Shown one piece after another: positions 8,657 through 16,332 of a stretch of 54,119 nt of DNA (within the stretch, counting starts at the first letter, position 1; every line of letters starts with the position of its first letter). The notes under the pieces were generated by a model that saw only the letters and a list, made by a program, of their open reading frames with translations, did no database searches and was not told the origin of the DNA. This DNA is from an uncultured Clostridia bacterium (GTDB lineage Bacteria > Bacillota > Clostridia > TANB77 > CAG-508): positions 1-54,119 of the forward strand of contig CALXXE010000013.1 in NCBI GenBank assembly GCA_944392605.1, in the 5' to 3' direction. The position numbers were made by a program, and so were the translations under genes.

Positions 8657-9463
8657 CTACTTTTCAAATTCATCTAAAGATTTAAACTCATACCCCATAC
8701 TTTTTGCTTCTTTTATAATACTATCTAATATATCTGTATTCGTTTTTGAATTACCATGAAGAAGTATTATTTCTCCATTATGAAAATTATTTATTATTTT
8801 TTCTTTGGCTTTTTCTTCATTAGGTTGTTTATTTTCATTCCAATCTTCATATGCAAATGACCACATAACAGTTTTATACCCAAGTGTATTTGTATATTTT
8901 ATACTTTTTTCACTAAACTCACCTTTTGGTGGCCTTATATACTTCATCTCATAACCAAACTTTTCATATATCGCTGTATGTAAATCCATTACTTCTTTTC
9001 TTATTTCTTCTTCTGATAATTCTGGCATTGATTTATGGTTTACAGTATGATTTCCGACAATATACCCCTCTTCTATCATTTGCTTTACCAAATCTTCTTG
9101 TGTATTTAAATAATGTGCTGTAATAAAAAATGCAGCTTTCACATCATTTTCCTTTAAAACTTCTAAAATCCTTGATGTGTAACCTGCTTCATATCCTTCG
9201 TCAAATGTTAAATATAATACCTTTTCATCTTCTTTTCCTAAACATATCCCATTATTTTCTTCTAATACTCTTCTATTTTCTTTTCCTACATCTGGCTGCT
9301 CATGATTATCATTTCTTTTTATTCCCCACTCTATTTTCTTGGTAGAAACTATATTACTTCCTGTTTCTACAGTTTCATTTTTCATTTTTAAAAATAGACT
9401 TAATATAATAATTATTGTTATTAAAACAATTATAAATATAAACTTAATCTTTCTATTTTTCAT
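8657..9463 (-). CDS. PdaA-like polysaccharide (peptidoglycan) deacetylase
   Basis: This 268-aa protein has an N-terminal membrane anchor (about residues 7-25) and a NodB-type deacetylase domain with LTFDEGYEAGYT near residue 84 and GNHTVNH near residue 136, which hold the metal-binding Asp and His residues. The FDEGYE form and MWSFAYEDW resemble PdaA, which deacetylates N-acetylmuramate during synthesis of spore-cortex muramic-delta-lactam. Being first in the operon with yqfC and yqfD supports a sporulation role. PdaA identity is likely but not certain; other anchored deacetylases share these motifs. Confidence 0.75.
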   Translation of the reverse strand: MKNRKIKFIFIIVLITIIIILSLFLKMKNETVETGSNIVSTKKIEWGIKRNDNHEQPDVGKENRRVLEENNGICLGKEDEKVLYLTFDEGYEAGYTSRILEVLKENDVKAAFFITAHYLNTQEDLVKQMIEEGYIVGNHTVNHKSMPELSEEEIRKEVMDLHTAIYEKFGYEMKYIRPPKGEFSEKSIKYTNTLGYKTVMWSFAYEDWNENKQPNEEKAKEKIINNFHNGEIILLHGNSKTNTDILDSIIKEAKSMGYEFKSLDEFEK

Positions 9464-9524
9464 CTTATCCTCCTATAACCTAATTAAGTTTATGAATAAA
9501 TAATGAAATATAGAACTAAATACA

Positions 9525-9562
9525 AAAAACAAAGCCCTCCCCTTTACTATAAGGGTAGGGCT
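9525..9562 (-). terminator. Terminator of GC-richer island 2
   Basis: A GC-rich stem, AGCCCT then CCCTT paired with AAGGG then AGGGCT (9533-9562), is followed on the minus strand by TTGTTTTTT. It separates the island gene from the pdaA-like operon. Confidence 0.85.
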
Positions 9563-9585
9563 AGTAGGACTATAGATGCACACGA

Positions 9586-9900
9586 CTAATCATCGGTGTT
9601 TACATAGATCATATCCATCGACGTCTGTTCATTGACATCAACATTGATAACGTGCTTCTGCAAGAGATGTGCTCGCTTCACACAAGCTCCAACCACTTGC
9701 TTTCTGCAGTCATTTCCCGTATATGACTCTTCTCCAACAAGGCAGCAGTGGCCGGCATACTTGTCGTTCACCTTCGTCGTGCTCACAAGAGCTCGACCTT
9801 CTGCCACGACCTTATCGTGCCTCTTTTCTTTTAACGTAACTTTAACGTCAAAGAGAAAAACATTTCCGTTCCAATACCTAAGCAATGTCTTGATTTCCAT
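9586..9900 (-). CDS. Unknown 104-aa protein (GC-richer island 2)
   Basis: I do not recognise this protein. It is soluble and beta-rich in appearance, with four cysteines (a CC pair near residue 52, one near 65 and one near 73). It has no signal peptide or membrane segment. Codon use is clearly GC-richer than in the flanking genes, and the unit has its own promoter and a strong terminator, like the islands at 961-1551 and 22327-22833. I infer acquisition as a single-gene cassette. Confidence 0.65.
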   Translation of the reverse strand: MEIKTLLRYWNGNVFLFDVKVTLKEKRHDKVVAEGRALVSTTKVNDKYAGHCCLVGEESYTGNDCRKQVVGACVKRAHLLQKHVINVDVNEQTSMDMIYVNTDD

Positions 9901-9963
9901 GATGTGTTCCTTTCTTTTTCGGCCTACTTTCTACCAAATCCATATAGGATTCAGTTGTACTCT

Positions 9964-9998
9964 ATAATACCACTATTTAGAATATTTTGCAATGTCAA
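9964..9998 (-). promoter_or_regulatory. Promoter of GC-richer island 2
   Basis: On the minus strand, TTGCAA (9992-9987), a 17-nt spacer and TATTAT (9969-9964). A TTGACA hexamer lies directly upstream (9998-9993). The leader to the start codon is about 60 nt. Confidence 0.6.
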
Positions 9999-10041
9999 GT
10001 TCTCCTACTCATTTTCAATTGGATAAATTTGTAAATTTCTA

Positions 10042-10070
10042 TTGACAATCTTTACATTTTAGCATATATT
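10042..10070 (+). promoter_or_regulatory. Promoter of agrA-agrC
   Basis: A consensus TTGACA (10042-10047), 17-nt spacer and TATATT (10065-10070) lie about 100 nt before the agrA start. No clear AgrA-type direct repeat was recognised next to it. Confidence 0.65.
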
Positions 10071-10168
10071 GTATTTGTTTTTGGAAATTTAAGGTATTTT
10101 GTTTCTTTTTGTTGTAGGCCTTGTTTCCTATTTTTTTCATATCTTTTTTTAAAAGGGTGGTGATAATA

Positions 10169-10882
10169 ATGTTAAAATTTGCTTTATGTGACGATAATAT
10201 ACATATTTTAGATAAGCTAGAAAAAATGTTAGAGAACATATTCACTAAAAATAATTTTGATGCTTCAGTATCATATAAAACAAATAATACTAAAGACATG
10301 TTAAACTTTGTTAGCAATAATAAAGTTGAAGTTATTATGCTTGACATTAATTTAAAATCTGATACAACTGGATTACAATTAGCTGAAGCAATAAGAAAAA
10401 TAAATAAAGATTCTTATATTATTTTTACTACAGGTCATTTAGAATATGCCATGATTGCATATAAAGTTAAAACTTTTGATTATCTTGCAAAGCCTATCAC
10501 CTATGATAGATTAGAGGAAACAGTTATAAGATTATTTGAGGATGTTAACGGTCAACCAAAAAGATATATTAAGATTGATAATAAAAACACAATTATTGAT
10601 GCATCTGAAATTCAATATATCAAAAGAGATGGAATGAAATTGATTTTTCACACTTCATCTCGTGATTATGATGCTTATAGCTCTTTTGCAAAGATTCAAG
10701 ATACTTTACCTAAAAACTATAGAAGATGCCATAAATCTTGTATTGCTAACCTTTCTCAAATAAAGGACGTAGAACCGGTTTCTGGTATTATTACTTTCAA
10801 AGATGGAAGTACTTGTGAAATTGGTCCTAAATACAAATCAGATTTAATGGAGGTTTTAAAAGATTATGGAGATTTTAAATAA
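10169..10882 (+). CDS. agrA: AgrA-like response regulator (REC-LytTR)
   Basis: This 237-aa protein has an N-terminal receiver domain with the acidic pair D8-D9, the phospho-acceptor D59 in MLDINL and the Lys of AKPI near residue 108, followed by a C-terminal LytTR DNA-binding domain (about 140-237, with RRCHKSCIANLSQI). It should activate target genes when phosphorylated by the adjacent AgrC. The ATG at 10169 is chosen because GGGTGGTG precedes it. It overlaps agrC by 17 nt, implying translational coupling. The gene order agrA before agrC differs from staphylococcal agrBDCA. Confidence 0.9.
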   Translation: MLKFALCDDNIHILDKLEKMLENIFTKNNFDASVSYKTNNTKDMLNFVSNNKVEVIMLDINLKSDTTGLQLAEAIRKINKDSYIIFTTGHLEYAMIAYKVKTFDYLAKPITYDRLEETVIRLFEDVNGQPKRYIKIDNKNTIIDASEIQYIKRDGMKLIFHTSSRDYDAYSSFAKIQDTLPKNYRRCHKSCIANLSQIKDVEPVSGIITFKDGSTCEIGPKYKSDLMEVLKDYGDFK

Positions 10883-12212
10883 TATTTGGACTGCTATTAC
10901 TACGCCAAATATTCAACTTATAAATATAATTTCTGTTCCAATCTTATTAATAGAAATTACTTTAACTATGCATTTGTTTCTATCTATTATGGACTTATCT
11001 TCAACTAGAAAACAAAAAATACTATATATTTTAATAAGTTGGATAATCGGTATATTTACTATGTTTATTGTATCTCAACCTTTTAATATATTTATAAATT
11101 ATTTTATGACTATATTCTTACAATATATAATATTTTCTAATCCATTCTTAAAAAGTGTTATATCTAGTGTCCTAGCCTTAGTAATTTATAATTTAATAAA
11201 TATTTTGATGGTTAATCCTTTTATTACTATATTTAATATTAATAGTGAACAATTAAATTCTATTCTCATTTACAAACTTTGTTATCTAATTATTATGTAT
11301 ATTATTACAATAATTTGTATTATTATTTTAAAGAAAAAGAATTTAGTTTTTCAATTCTCTGATAATATTGATAAAAGAAATAGAAACATAATATTTGCAA
11401 ATTTATTATTTGGAATACTTGCAATTATTATACAATCAATAACATTATTCTATTACGTAGATACCTTACCTGTTATTATTACATTTTTAAGTTTTATTTC
11501 TTTACTTGCATATTTCGCTATTAGTATTTACAGTTTGACAAGAATATTTAAATTGATACTTACAACTCAGAAATTAGAAAGCGCTACAGAATATAATCGA
11601 AGCTTACGTATTTTACACGATAGTGTCAGAGGTTTTAAACATGATTTTGATAATATAGTTACAACTATTGGTGGATATGTTAAAACAAATGACATGAGTG
11701 GACTGAAAGATTATTATCTTCAATTAGAAGATGATTGCCAAAGAGTAAATAATTTATATTTATTAAATCCTGATGTTATTAATAATGATGGAATTTATAA
11801 CTTGTTAACTAAGAAATATCATGAAGCTGACTCAAAAAATATAAAAGTTAATATGACTTTTCTTCTTGACTTGAGTACTTTACATATGAAAATATACGAA
11901 TTTGCAAGAATATTAGGAATACTTTTAGATAATGCTATTGAAGCAAGTAATGAATGTGATGAAAAAATAATTAACTTAGATTTTAGAGATGATTCTAAAA
12001 ATTCTAGACAGATAATTAGGATTGAAAATACTTATAAAAACAAAGATGTAGATACAGAAAAAATATTTGAAAAAGGAATTTCCAGTAAGGAAAATCATAC
12101 CGGACTTGGATTATGGGAAATACGTAAATTAGTAAAGAAAAACAATAATATCAATTTATTCACTTCTAAAACAGATAAATACTTTTCTCAACAATTAGAA
12201 ATATATTATTAA
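10866..12212 (+). CDS. agrC: AgrC-like sensor histidine kinase (HPK10)
   Basis: This 448-aa protein has about six N-terminal membrane helices (residues 15-230), the family's peptide-sensing part, then a cytoplasmic kinase. Phospho-acceptor H259 lies in FKHDFDNIV, the N box is near residue 354 (LLDNAIEAS) and the G box near 412 (GLGLWEIRKLV). The single glycine box and missing D box fit the HPK10 group that senses cyclic peptides. Its ligand should be the peptide made from agrD by AgrB. A terminator follows directly. Confidence 0.9.
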   Translation: MEILNNIWTAITTPNIQLINIISVPILLIEITLTMHLFLSIMDLSSTRKQKILYILISWIIGIFTMFIVSQPFNIFINYFMTIFLQYIIFSNPFLKSVISSVLALVIYNLINILMVNPFITIFNINSEQLNSILIYKLCYLIIMYIITIICIIILKKKNLVFQFSDNIDKRNRNIIFANLLFGILAIIIQSITLFYYVDTLPVIITFLSFISLLAYFAISIYSLTRIFKLILTTQKLESATEYNRSLRILHDSVRGFKHDFDNIVTTIGGYVKTNDMSGLKDYYLQLEDDCQRVNNLYLLNPDVINNDGIYNLLTKKYHEADSKNIKVNMTFLLDLSTLHMKIYEFARILGILLDNAIEASNECDEKIINLDFRDDSKNSRQIIRIENTYKNKDVDTEKIFEKGISSKENHTGLGLWEIRKLVKKNNNINLFTSKTDKYFSQQLEIYY

Positions 12213-12246
12213 AAAGAAAGTAGCTATAAATCTACTTTCTTTTTTG
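12213..12246 (+). terminator. Terminator of agrA-agrC
   Basis: The stem AAAGAAAGTAG/CTACTTTCTTT with an 8-nt loop is followed by a T-run directly after the agrC stop codon. Confidence 0.8.
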
Positions 12247-12276
12247 GATTGTATGTATATAACGATTAAGTTATAT

Positions 12277-12317
12277 CATTGGTAAGAATATTTATTTCGA
12301 ATCTATTCTTACCAATG
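12277..12317. repeat. 14-bp perfect inverted repeat between agrC and agrD
   Basis: CATTGGTAAGAATA (12277-12290) and its exact complement (12304-12317) flank a 13-nt loop. It lies 9 nt downstream of agrD on the minus strand but has no T-tract in that direction. It could be a weak or factor-assisted terminator or an mRNA 3' stabiliser. A second small inverted repeat (ATATAAC/GTTATAT) lies next to it. Confidence 0.6.
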
Positions 12318-12325
12318 TCTACTTA

Positions 12326-12445
12326 TTAGTCTTTTTTAATCATACTCTTTGGCATTTTAGGTTGATGGAATACTGCTAAGAATAAACATGCTGTGTTTGT
12401 TGCCTTTGCATATTTTTCTGCTGTTTTTGCTAATAATTTTAACAT
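12326..12445 (-). CDS. agrD: AgrD-like cyclic autoinducer peptide precursor
   Basis: This 39-aa gene is preceded by a strong ribosome site (GGAGGAGA). It has an amphipathic N-terminal helix (MLKLLAKTAEKYAKATN), a central TACLFLAVF segment with the single Cys20, and a C-terminal recognition tail HQPKMPKSMIKKD like that of clostridial AgrD (compare HQPEEPKSL in C. perfringens). AgrB should cut in front of or near HQP and form a thiolactone on Cys20. It lies 60 nt after agrB. Ring size cannot be read from sequence; alignment on HQP would give a seven-residue ring. Confidence 0.92.
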   Translation of the reverse strand: MLKLLAKTAEKYAKATNTACLFLAVFHQPKMPKSMIKKD

Positions 12446-12505
12446 TACAATCTCCTCCTTGAAAATTATATTATAATATAAAATATTACCGGTATATATT
12501 TTATA

Positions 12506-13132
12506 CTACACTGATTCAGGCGAAGTATCTCCATATACTTCATATCCATATTTACTTTTAGTTAATCTATATGCAATTTTTGTAATTGTTAATGTTTGTA
12601 TAAAATGAGATAATATTATTATGTTTGATATCATTGAATTATTTATTAACAAGGCTATTAATAATCCAACTGAAAAACTGATATATGAAACTATTCTTTT
12701 TTTCTTTCTTACTTTATTTTGTAATATTGGCACAGACTCTGTATCTGCTGGTGCATATAGCTTTATCATAATCATTCCAAATATCCATATAAATAAAGTT
12801 GTAATATATTTTACAACACCAGTTAACTCAAAATATTGTGAAACAAATGGTATTAAACAATAAAATGCTGTTGTAAACAAAATACATCCTAAATGTGTTT
12901 TTAAATGTATTCCCCCAGAGGCTCCTTTATACACAAATAATATTATAAATGTAAATAATGTCCATTTAAATATTCCTAATATATATGCAATTATAAATAC
13001 AAGGATTACCTTTGGAATTTCTCCTACTATATTTTGAAGTCCATAATTTATAACTTCTGCTCTCTCATCATCTACATCTGGCATTTCTTTTCTTATTCTA
13101 TTAGTTAAAAAGGTACAGATTTTATCTATCAT
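12506..13132 (-). CDS. agrB: AgrB-like peptide-processing membrane endopeptidase
   Basis: This 208-aa membrane protein has four to six hydrophobic helices. It carries the AgrB catalytic pair H76 and C83 in GGIHLKTHLGC, with the His-x6-Cys spacing of the family. AgrB cleaves the AgrD tail and cyclises the peptide. It is co-directional with agrD and converges on agrA-agrC. GAGGTGAGAG precedes the start. No clear promoter was recognised in the 150 nt upstream. Confidence 0.92.
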   Translation of the reverse strand: MIDKICTFLTNRIRKEMPDVDDERAEVINYGLQNIVGEIPKVILVFIIAYILGIFKWTLFTFIILFVYKGASGGIHLKTHLGCILFTTAFYCLIPFVSQYFELTGVVKYITTLFIWIFGMIMIKLYAPADTESVPILQNKVRKKKRIVSYISFSVGLLIALLINNSMISNIIILSHFIQTLTITKIAYRLTKSKYGYEVYGDTSPESV

Positions 13133-13279
13133 TCTCTCACCTCTTTTTTCAAAAAAATATTATCACTTATTTTAATTTTTTTCTTTATTAGTTTTGCGAA
13201 ACATCGATTTTAATTTATGAAAATTGTTGATATGAATTTCACATAAGATATTCATAGATTTATAAAAATTAAGATATAA

Positions 13280-13318
13280 AAAAATAAAAAGGTTATAAAT
13301 TAAGTTTTATAACCTTTT
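13280..13318 (-). terminator. Terminator of the tRNA-Met gene
   Basis: The stem AAAAGGTTATAAA/TTTATAACCTTTT (13287-13299 with 13306-13318) is followed on the minus strand by TTTTTATTTTTTT. It starts at the encoded CCA of the tRNA. Confidence 0.85.
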
Positions 13319-13394
13319 GGTAGCGAAGATGTGATTCGAACACATGACCCTTCGGGTATGAACCGAATGCTCTAGCCAACTGAGCTACTTCGCC
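13318..13394 (-). tRNA. tRNA-Met(CAU), elongator type
   Basis: The cloverleaf reads GGCGAAG (acceptor), AGCTCAGTTGGCTAGAGC (D arm), TTCGG-TTCATAC-CCGAA (anticodon arm, CAT) and a T arm with GTTCGAATC. The first acceptor pair is G-U, the discriminator is A and the 3' CCA is encoded. The D arm and the GGTTCATACC context match elongator tRNA-Met rather than initiator or lysidine-modified tRNA-Ile. Confidence 0.92.
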
Positions 13395-13444
13395 ATATCA
13401 AACGACAATAATTATTATACTGGTAGTTTTTCCATTTGTCAAGC

Positions 13445-13478
13445 AAAAATACAAGAATTTTTTAAAATTCTTGTATTT
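13445..13478 (-). terminator. Terminator of the 103-aa gene
   Basis: A perfect 15-bp stem (13448-13462 with 13464-13478) begins at the stop codon and is followed on the minus strand by TTTTTGC. Confidence 0.75.
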
Positions 13479-13789
13479 TATCTTTCTAGTTCTTTATCTT
13501 CTTCTCTAACTGTTTGCTCTTTGTCTTGCATAGAAAGTGTCTTTGTTCTAGTTCTAGTTTGCTCTCTTGTTTGTCTTCTTCCTTGTTTTTTTGATTTTGG
13601 CTCATCACCTGGTGGTGTTACCATTTGTTCTAATGAAGCTATATTTCTTTCTGCTTGTGCTAATATCTTACTATTTTCTCTATCAAATTCACTTTTTTCT
13701 TTATTTTCTTTTTTCTCTAATTGATCATCAGAACTAAAGAAAGCTCTTAATAACTCTTTCCAATTAGTTTTTACTTCTCTTTTTTCCAT
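13478..13789 (-). CDS. Unknown charged 103-aa protein
   Basis: I do not recognise this protein. It is very hydrophilic: a Lys/Glu-rich N-terminal half and an Arg/Thr/Gln-rich C-terminal half with repeats (QTREQTRTRTKT). No membrane segment or known motif is present. The ATG at 13789 has GAGGTGA about 14 nt upstream, which is rather far. A perfect terminator hairpin directly at the stop codon supports it as a real gene. It is a single-gene unit. Confidence 0.55.
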   Translation of the reverse strand: MEKREVKTNWKELLRAFFSSDDQLEKKENKEKSEFDRENSKILAQAERNIASLEQMVTPPGDEPKSKKQGRRQTREQTRTRTKTLSMQDKEQTVREEDKELER

Positions 13790-13917
13790 ATTCTTAAAGT
13801 TTTCACCTCTCTTTTAAACACAAGTTAATTGTACCATAAATTATGAAAAAAATCAAGATTTTTTTGTAAATTTAAGTTATTAGTTTATTTTTTACAATTT
13901 TTGTAATTTATTAATAT

Positions 13918-14652
13918 CTAAAATTCGTCTTGTAAAATATCATTTAAAACTTCACTACATCTTTTTGATGCTAGTTCTAAATTTTTATCAAATGTTCCTG
14001 CATTATTCCCATCTGGTGTATCTGAAATTCCTCTTATTACAATAAATGGTATATTATCTAAATAACATACTTGTCCTATTGCACCACATTCCATATCTAC
14101 AGCATCTGCATTAAACGTTCCTCTTATTTCATCTCTCATATCTACTTCAGAACAAAATACATCTCCTGTTGCAACTATTCCTATCTTTACATTATAATCT
14201 TTCTTCTTCTTTTCATCATTGTCTTTCTTACTAAACTTTTTCTCTTCTTCTAATTTTTCTTCTACTTTATATAAGAAATCACTATCACATCTAACATTAT
14301 TCCCCACTCCTGTGATATAGCCTTTACTATGTCCAAATGCGGTTATATCAAAATCATGTTGAACAACATATTTCCCTATTAGTACATCACCTATATTTAG
14401 CATTGGATTAATTGAAGCAGCTGCTCCAACGTTTATTACCCTATTTACTTTATATTTATCTATTAATATTTGTGTTGTTCTTGCTGCATTTACTTTTCCT
14501 ACTCCACTTTGTACTAATACACATTTTTTCCCTTGAATCTTTCCTTTATAAAAATCTAGTTCATAACATTCTTCTAATTCTATATCTTTCATTAATTTTT
14601 GAACTGCATTTTTTTCTTCTTCCATTGCAACTACTATACCTATTTTTTCCAT
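13918..14652 (-). CDS. mtnN: 5'-methylthioadenosine/S-adenosylhomocysteine nucleosidase
   Basis: This 244-aa enzyme hydrolyses methylthioadenosine and S-adenosylhomocysteine to adenine and the thioribose compounds, feeding methionine salvage and detoxifying SAM by-products. It shows IGIVVAMEEE at the N-terminus with the catalytic Glu, VGAAASINPMLNIGD, VDMECGAIGQV with the ribose-binding Met-Glu, and RGISDTPDG with the catalytic Asp. A Lys-rich insertion near residue 145 lengthens it beyond the usual 230 residues. The ATG at 14652 has GGGAGGAAGG in front, so it is preferred over 14667. Confidence 0.93.
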   Translation of the reverse strand: MEKIGIVVAMEEEKNAVQKLMKDIELEECYELDFYKGKIQGKKCVLVQSGVGKVNAARTTQILIDKYKVNRVINVGAAASINPMLNIGDVLIGKYVVQHDFDITAFGHSKGYITGVGNNVRCDSDFLYKVEEKLEEEKKFSKKDNDEKKKKDYNVKIGIVATGDVFCSEVDMRDEIRGTFNADAVDMECGAIGQVCYLDNIPFIVIRGISDTPDGNNAGTFDKNLELASKRCSEVLNDILQDEF

Positions 14653-14749
14653 ATACCTTCCTCCCATATCAATTAGTTTTTGTTTAATAATAAATTTCGG
14701 CCTTTTTTGAAGACTAATATAATTAGATAATTGGCTTTGTATTCCATTT

Positions 14750-15859
14750 TTAATTATTATAAAATTCTATCATTTCATTTTCTAATTTTATATATGTATT
14801 TGTTTGTTTTATTTTGTAATAAATTTTAGATATTATCTTTATCAAACTACTAATAATCAATTTTTCAACAATAAAATCTATTACCATCGCTATCAAGAAA
14901 ACACCTATTACTCCACCAATAGCATTTAATATCAAAAACGAAGAATTTACATATTTACTTCCTTGTACTATTTGTTCCCAAATAATATTTCTAAAAAATA
15001 TATTTTCGTGTATTAAATAAATTCCAAATGACGCTGATGCAACTTTATTAACGATATTATTATTTTTTACATTTAAATTTTTGAATATTGAAAATATTAA
15101 TATTGCTAATATTAAAACTAATGGACTATTAATGCTATTAAAATAATATATTTTTGGAAATATAGGTTTCTTTACAAATAACAATTCTAACCCTATCATT
15201 ATAACATTCATAACAATAACTACTAAAATTACATATTTTATTCTATTTCTATTGTCTTTCATAAAATTGCAATTATATTTTTTTACATATGCACCTATAA
15301 AATAAATTACTATAAACCATATAAAATCATTAACAAATGTCATCGTTTTTGGTATATTAGCCAACGCACACCATATAATAATCATTTCTGTTAATATTAT
15401 TTTAAAATGTTTTTTTGATATATTTTCTATTATTCTTCTAAAAATTGGTGTAAAAATATAAATTAATATGTAACAACTTGCAAACCAGTATAACCCTAAT
15501 GTTGTAGGCAAAATGGATTTTAAAATATTAATAGTGTTTAATTTTTGACTATTTGTAATTATTCCTATTATTAAACCAATAATAGAATAAATAAACACTT
15601 GTAATATTAAAGTGACAAATTTTTTTATTTTAAATTCTGATCTATCATAAAAATATCCTGATATCATTATGAATAAGCATGCTCCTAATTTTCCAAACAT
15701 TTGAAAAAAGTTAATTATTATTCTATTTATTGTTATTTGATTTTCCCATAAAAATCCACTATATATTGCATAGTGATGCATAATTATCATTACAATTGCA
15801 ATTATTCTTAAAATTTCTAAATTTGAATTTCTTTTCGTTAACACTATTCCTTCTTCCAC
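14750..15859 (-). CDS. Acyltransferase 3 family membrane protein
   Basis: This 369-aa protein has about ten membrane helices and the N-terminal family motif LEILRIIAIVMIIMHHY with the catalytic His. Such enzymes O-acylate (commonly O-acetylate) surface sugars or lipids across the membrane. The start is a GTG at 15859 with AGGAGA just upstream. It is a single gene with no glycan genes next to it, so the substrate cannot be told. Confidence 0.82.
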   Translation of the reverse strand: MEEGIVLTKRNSNLEILRIIAIVMIIMHHYAIYSGFLWENQITINRIIINFFQMFGKLGACLFIMISGYFYDRSEFKIKKFVTLILQVFIYSIIGLIIGIITNSQKLNTINILKSILPTTLGLYWFASCYILIYIFTPIFRRIIENISKKHFKIILTEMIIIWCALANIPKTMTFVNDFIWFIVIYFIGAYVKKYNCNFMKDNRNRIKYVILVVIVMNVIMIGLELLFVKKPIFPKIYYFNSINSPLVLILAILIFSIFKNLNVKNNNIVNKVASASFGIYLIHENIFFRNIIWEQIVQGSKYVNSSFLILNAIGGVIGVFLIAMVIDFIVEKLIISSLIKIISKIYYKIKQTNTYIKLENEMIEFYNN

Positions 15860-16038
15860 AATATTCTCCTACTACTACATATATTACCACATTTTCTTGT
15901 TTGATCTTTTTTTGTCAATATTGGCAAATTCTCCTCTTACTATTAAATATGTAATCACACCAATTATACTATGTTTTCTTAATTTATTCAACTAAATCTG
16001 TTAGACAAATCTATATTATAAATAATTTTATATAAGAC

Positions 16039-16067
16039 TTGCAACTTTTTACTTTTTAATGTAATAT
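16039..16067 (+). promoter_or_regulatory. Promoter of glmS
   Basis: TTGCAA (16039-16044), a 17-nt spacer and TAATAT (16062-16067) lie about 65 nt before the ribozyme. The leader from here to the glmS start is about 265 nt. Confidence 0.6.
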
Positions 16068-16130
16068 AATAAAGTATATTGAAAGAAATGCAAAAAATTA
16101 AATTTAAAAAGAAAGGAGTTTAGAGTTTAG

Positions 16131-16275
16131 TTATAGCGCCAGGACACTTAATTTTAAGTGTTGACGAGGTCTAAGGTATTCGAAAGTTTCGGCGGGTTCC
16201 TTAGTGGCTTTTGCTTAAGGTCAGAGTATTAATTTAAAGAGCAGTAGTGATATTGTAACAAAGAATTAATACATT
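16131..16275 (+). ncRNA. glmS ribozyme (glucosamine-6-phosphate-activated)
   Basis: The leader contains the glmS ribozyme core: AGCGCC at the cleavage site (between A16135 and G16136), the P2/P2.1 region with GACGAGG, the GGCGGGTTCCTTAG segment and a terminal helix made by GTATTAATT (16226-16234) and AATTAATAC (16264-16272). In known cases GlcN6P acts as cofactor for self-cleavage, which destabilises the mRNA and lowers GlmS. It lies directly before glmS, as expected. Confidence 0.95.
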
Positions 16276-16332
16276 TAAGCTTATTTTGCATACTTTCAAT
16301 TCCAGATTATTTTATTTTAAGGAGGATTTACT

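Noticed and set aside
10039-10347. Minus-strand 102-codon reading frame over the agrA start
   Set aside because: It is antisense to agrA and its promoter and has no ribosome site.
13318-13394. tRNA-Ile2 with lysidine at CAU
   Set aside because: The anticodon arm GGTTCATACC and D arm match elongator tRNA-Met; Ile2 usually has GGCTCATAACC.
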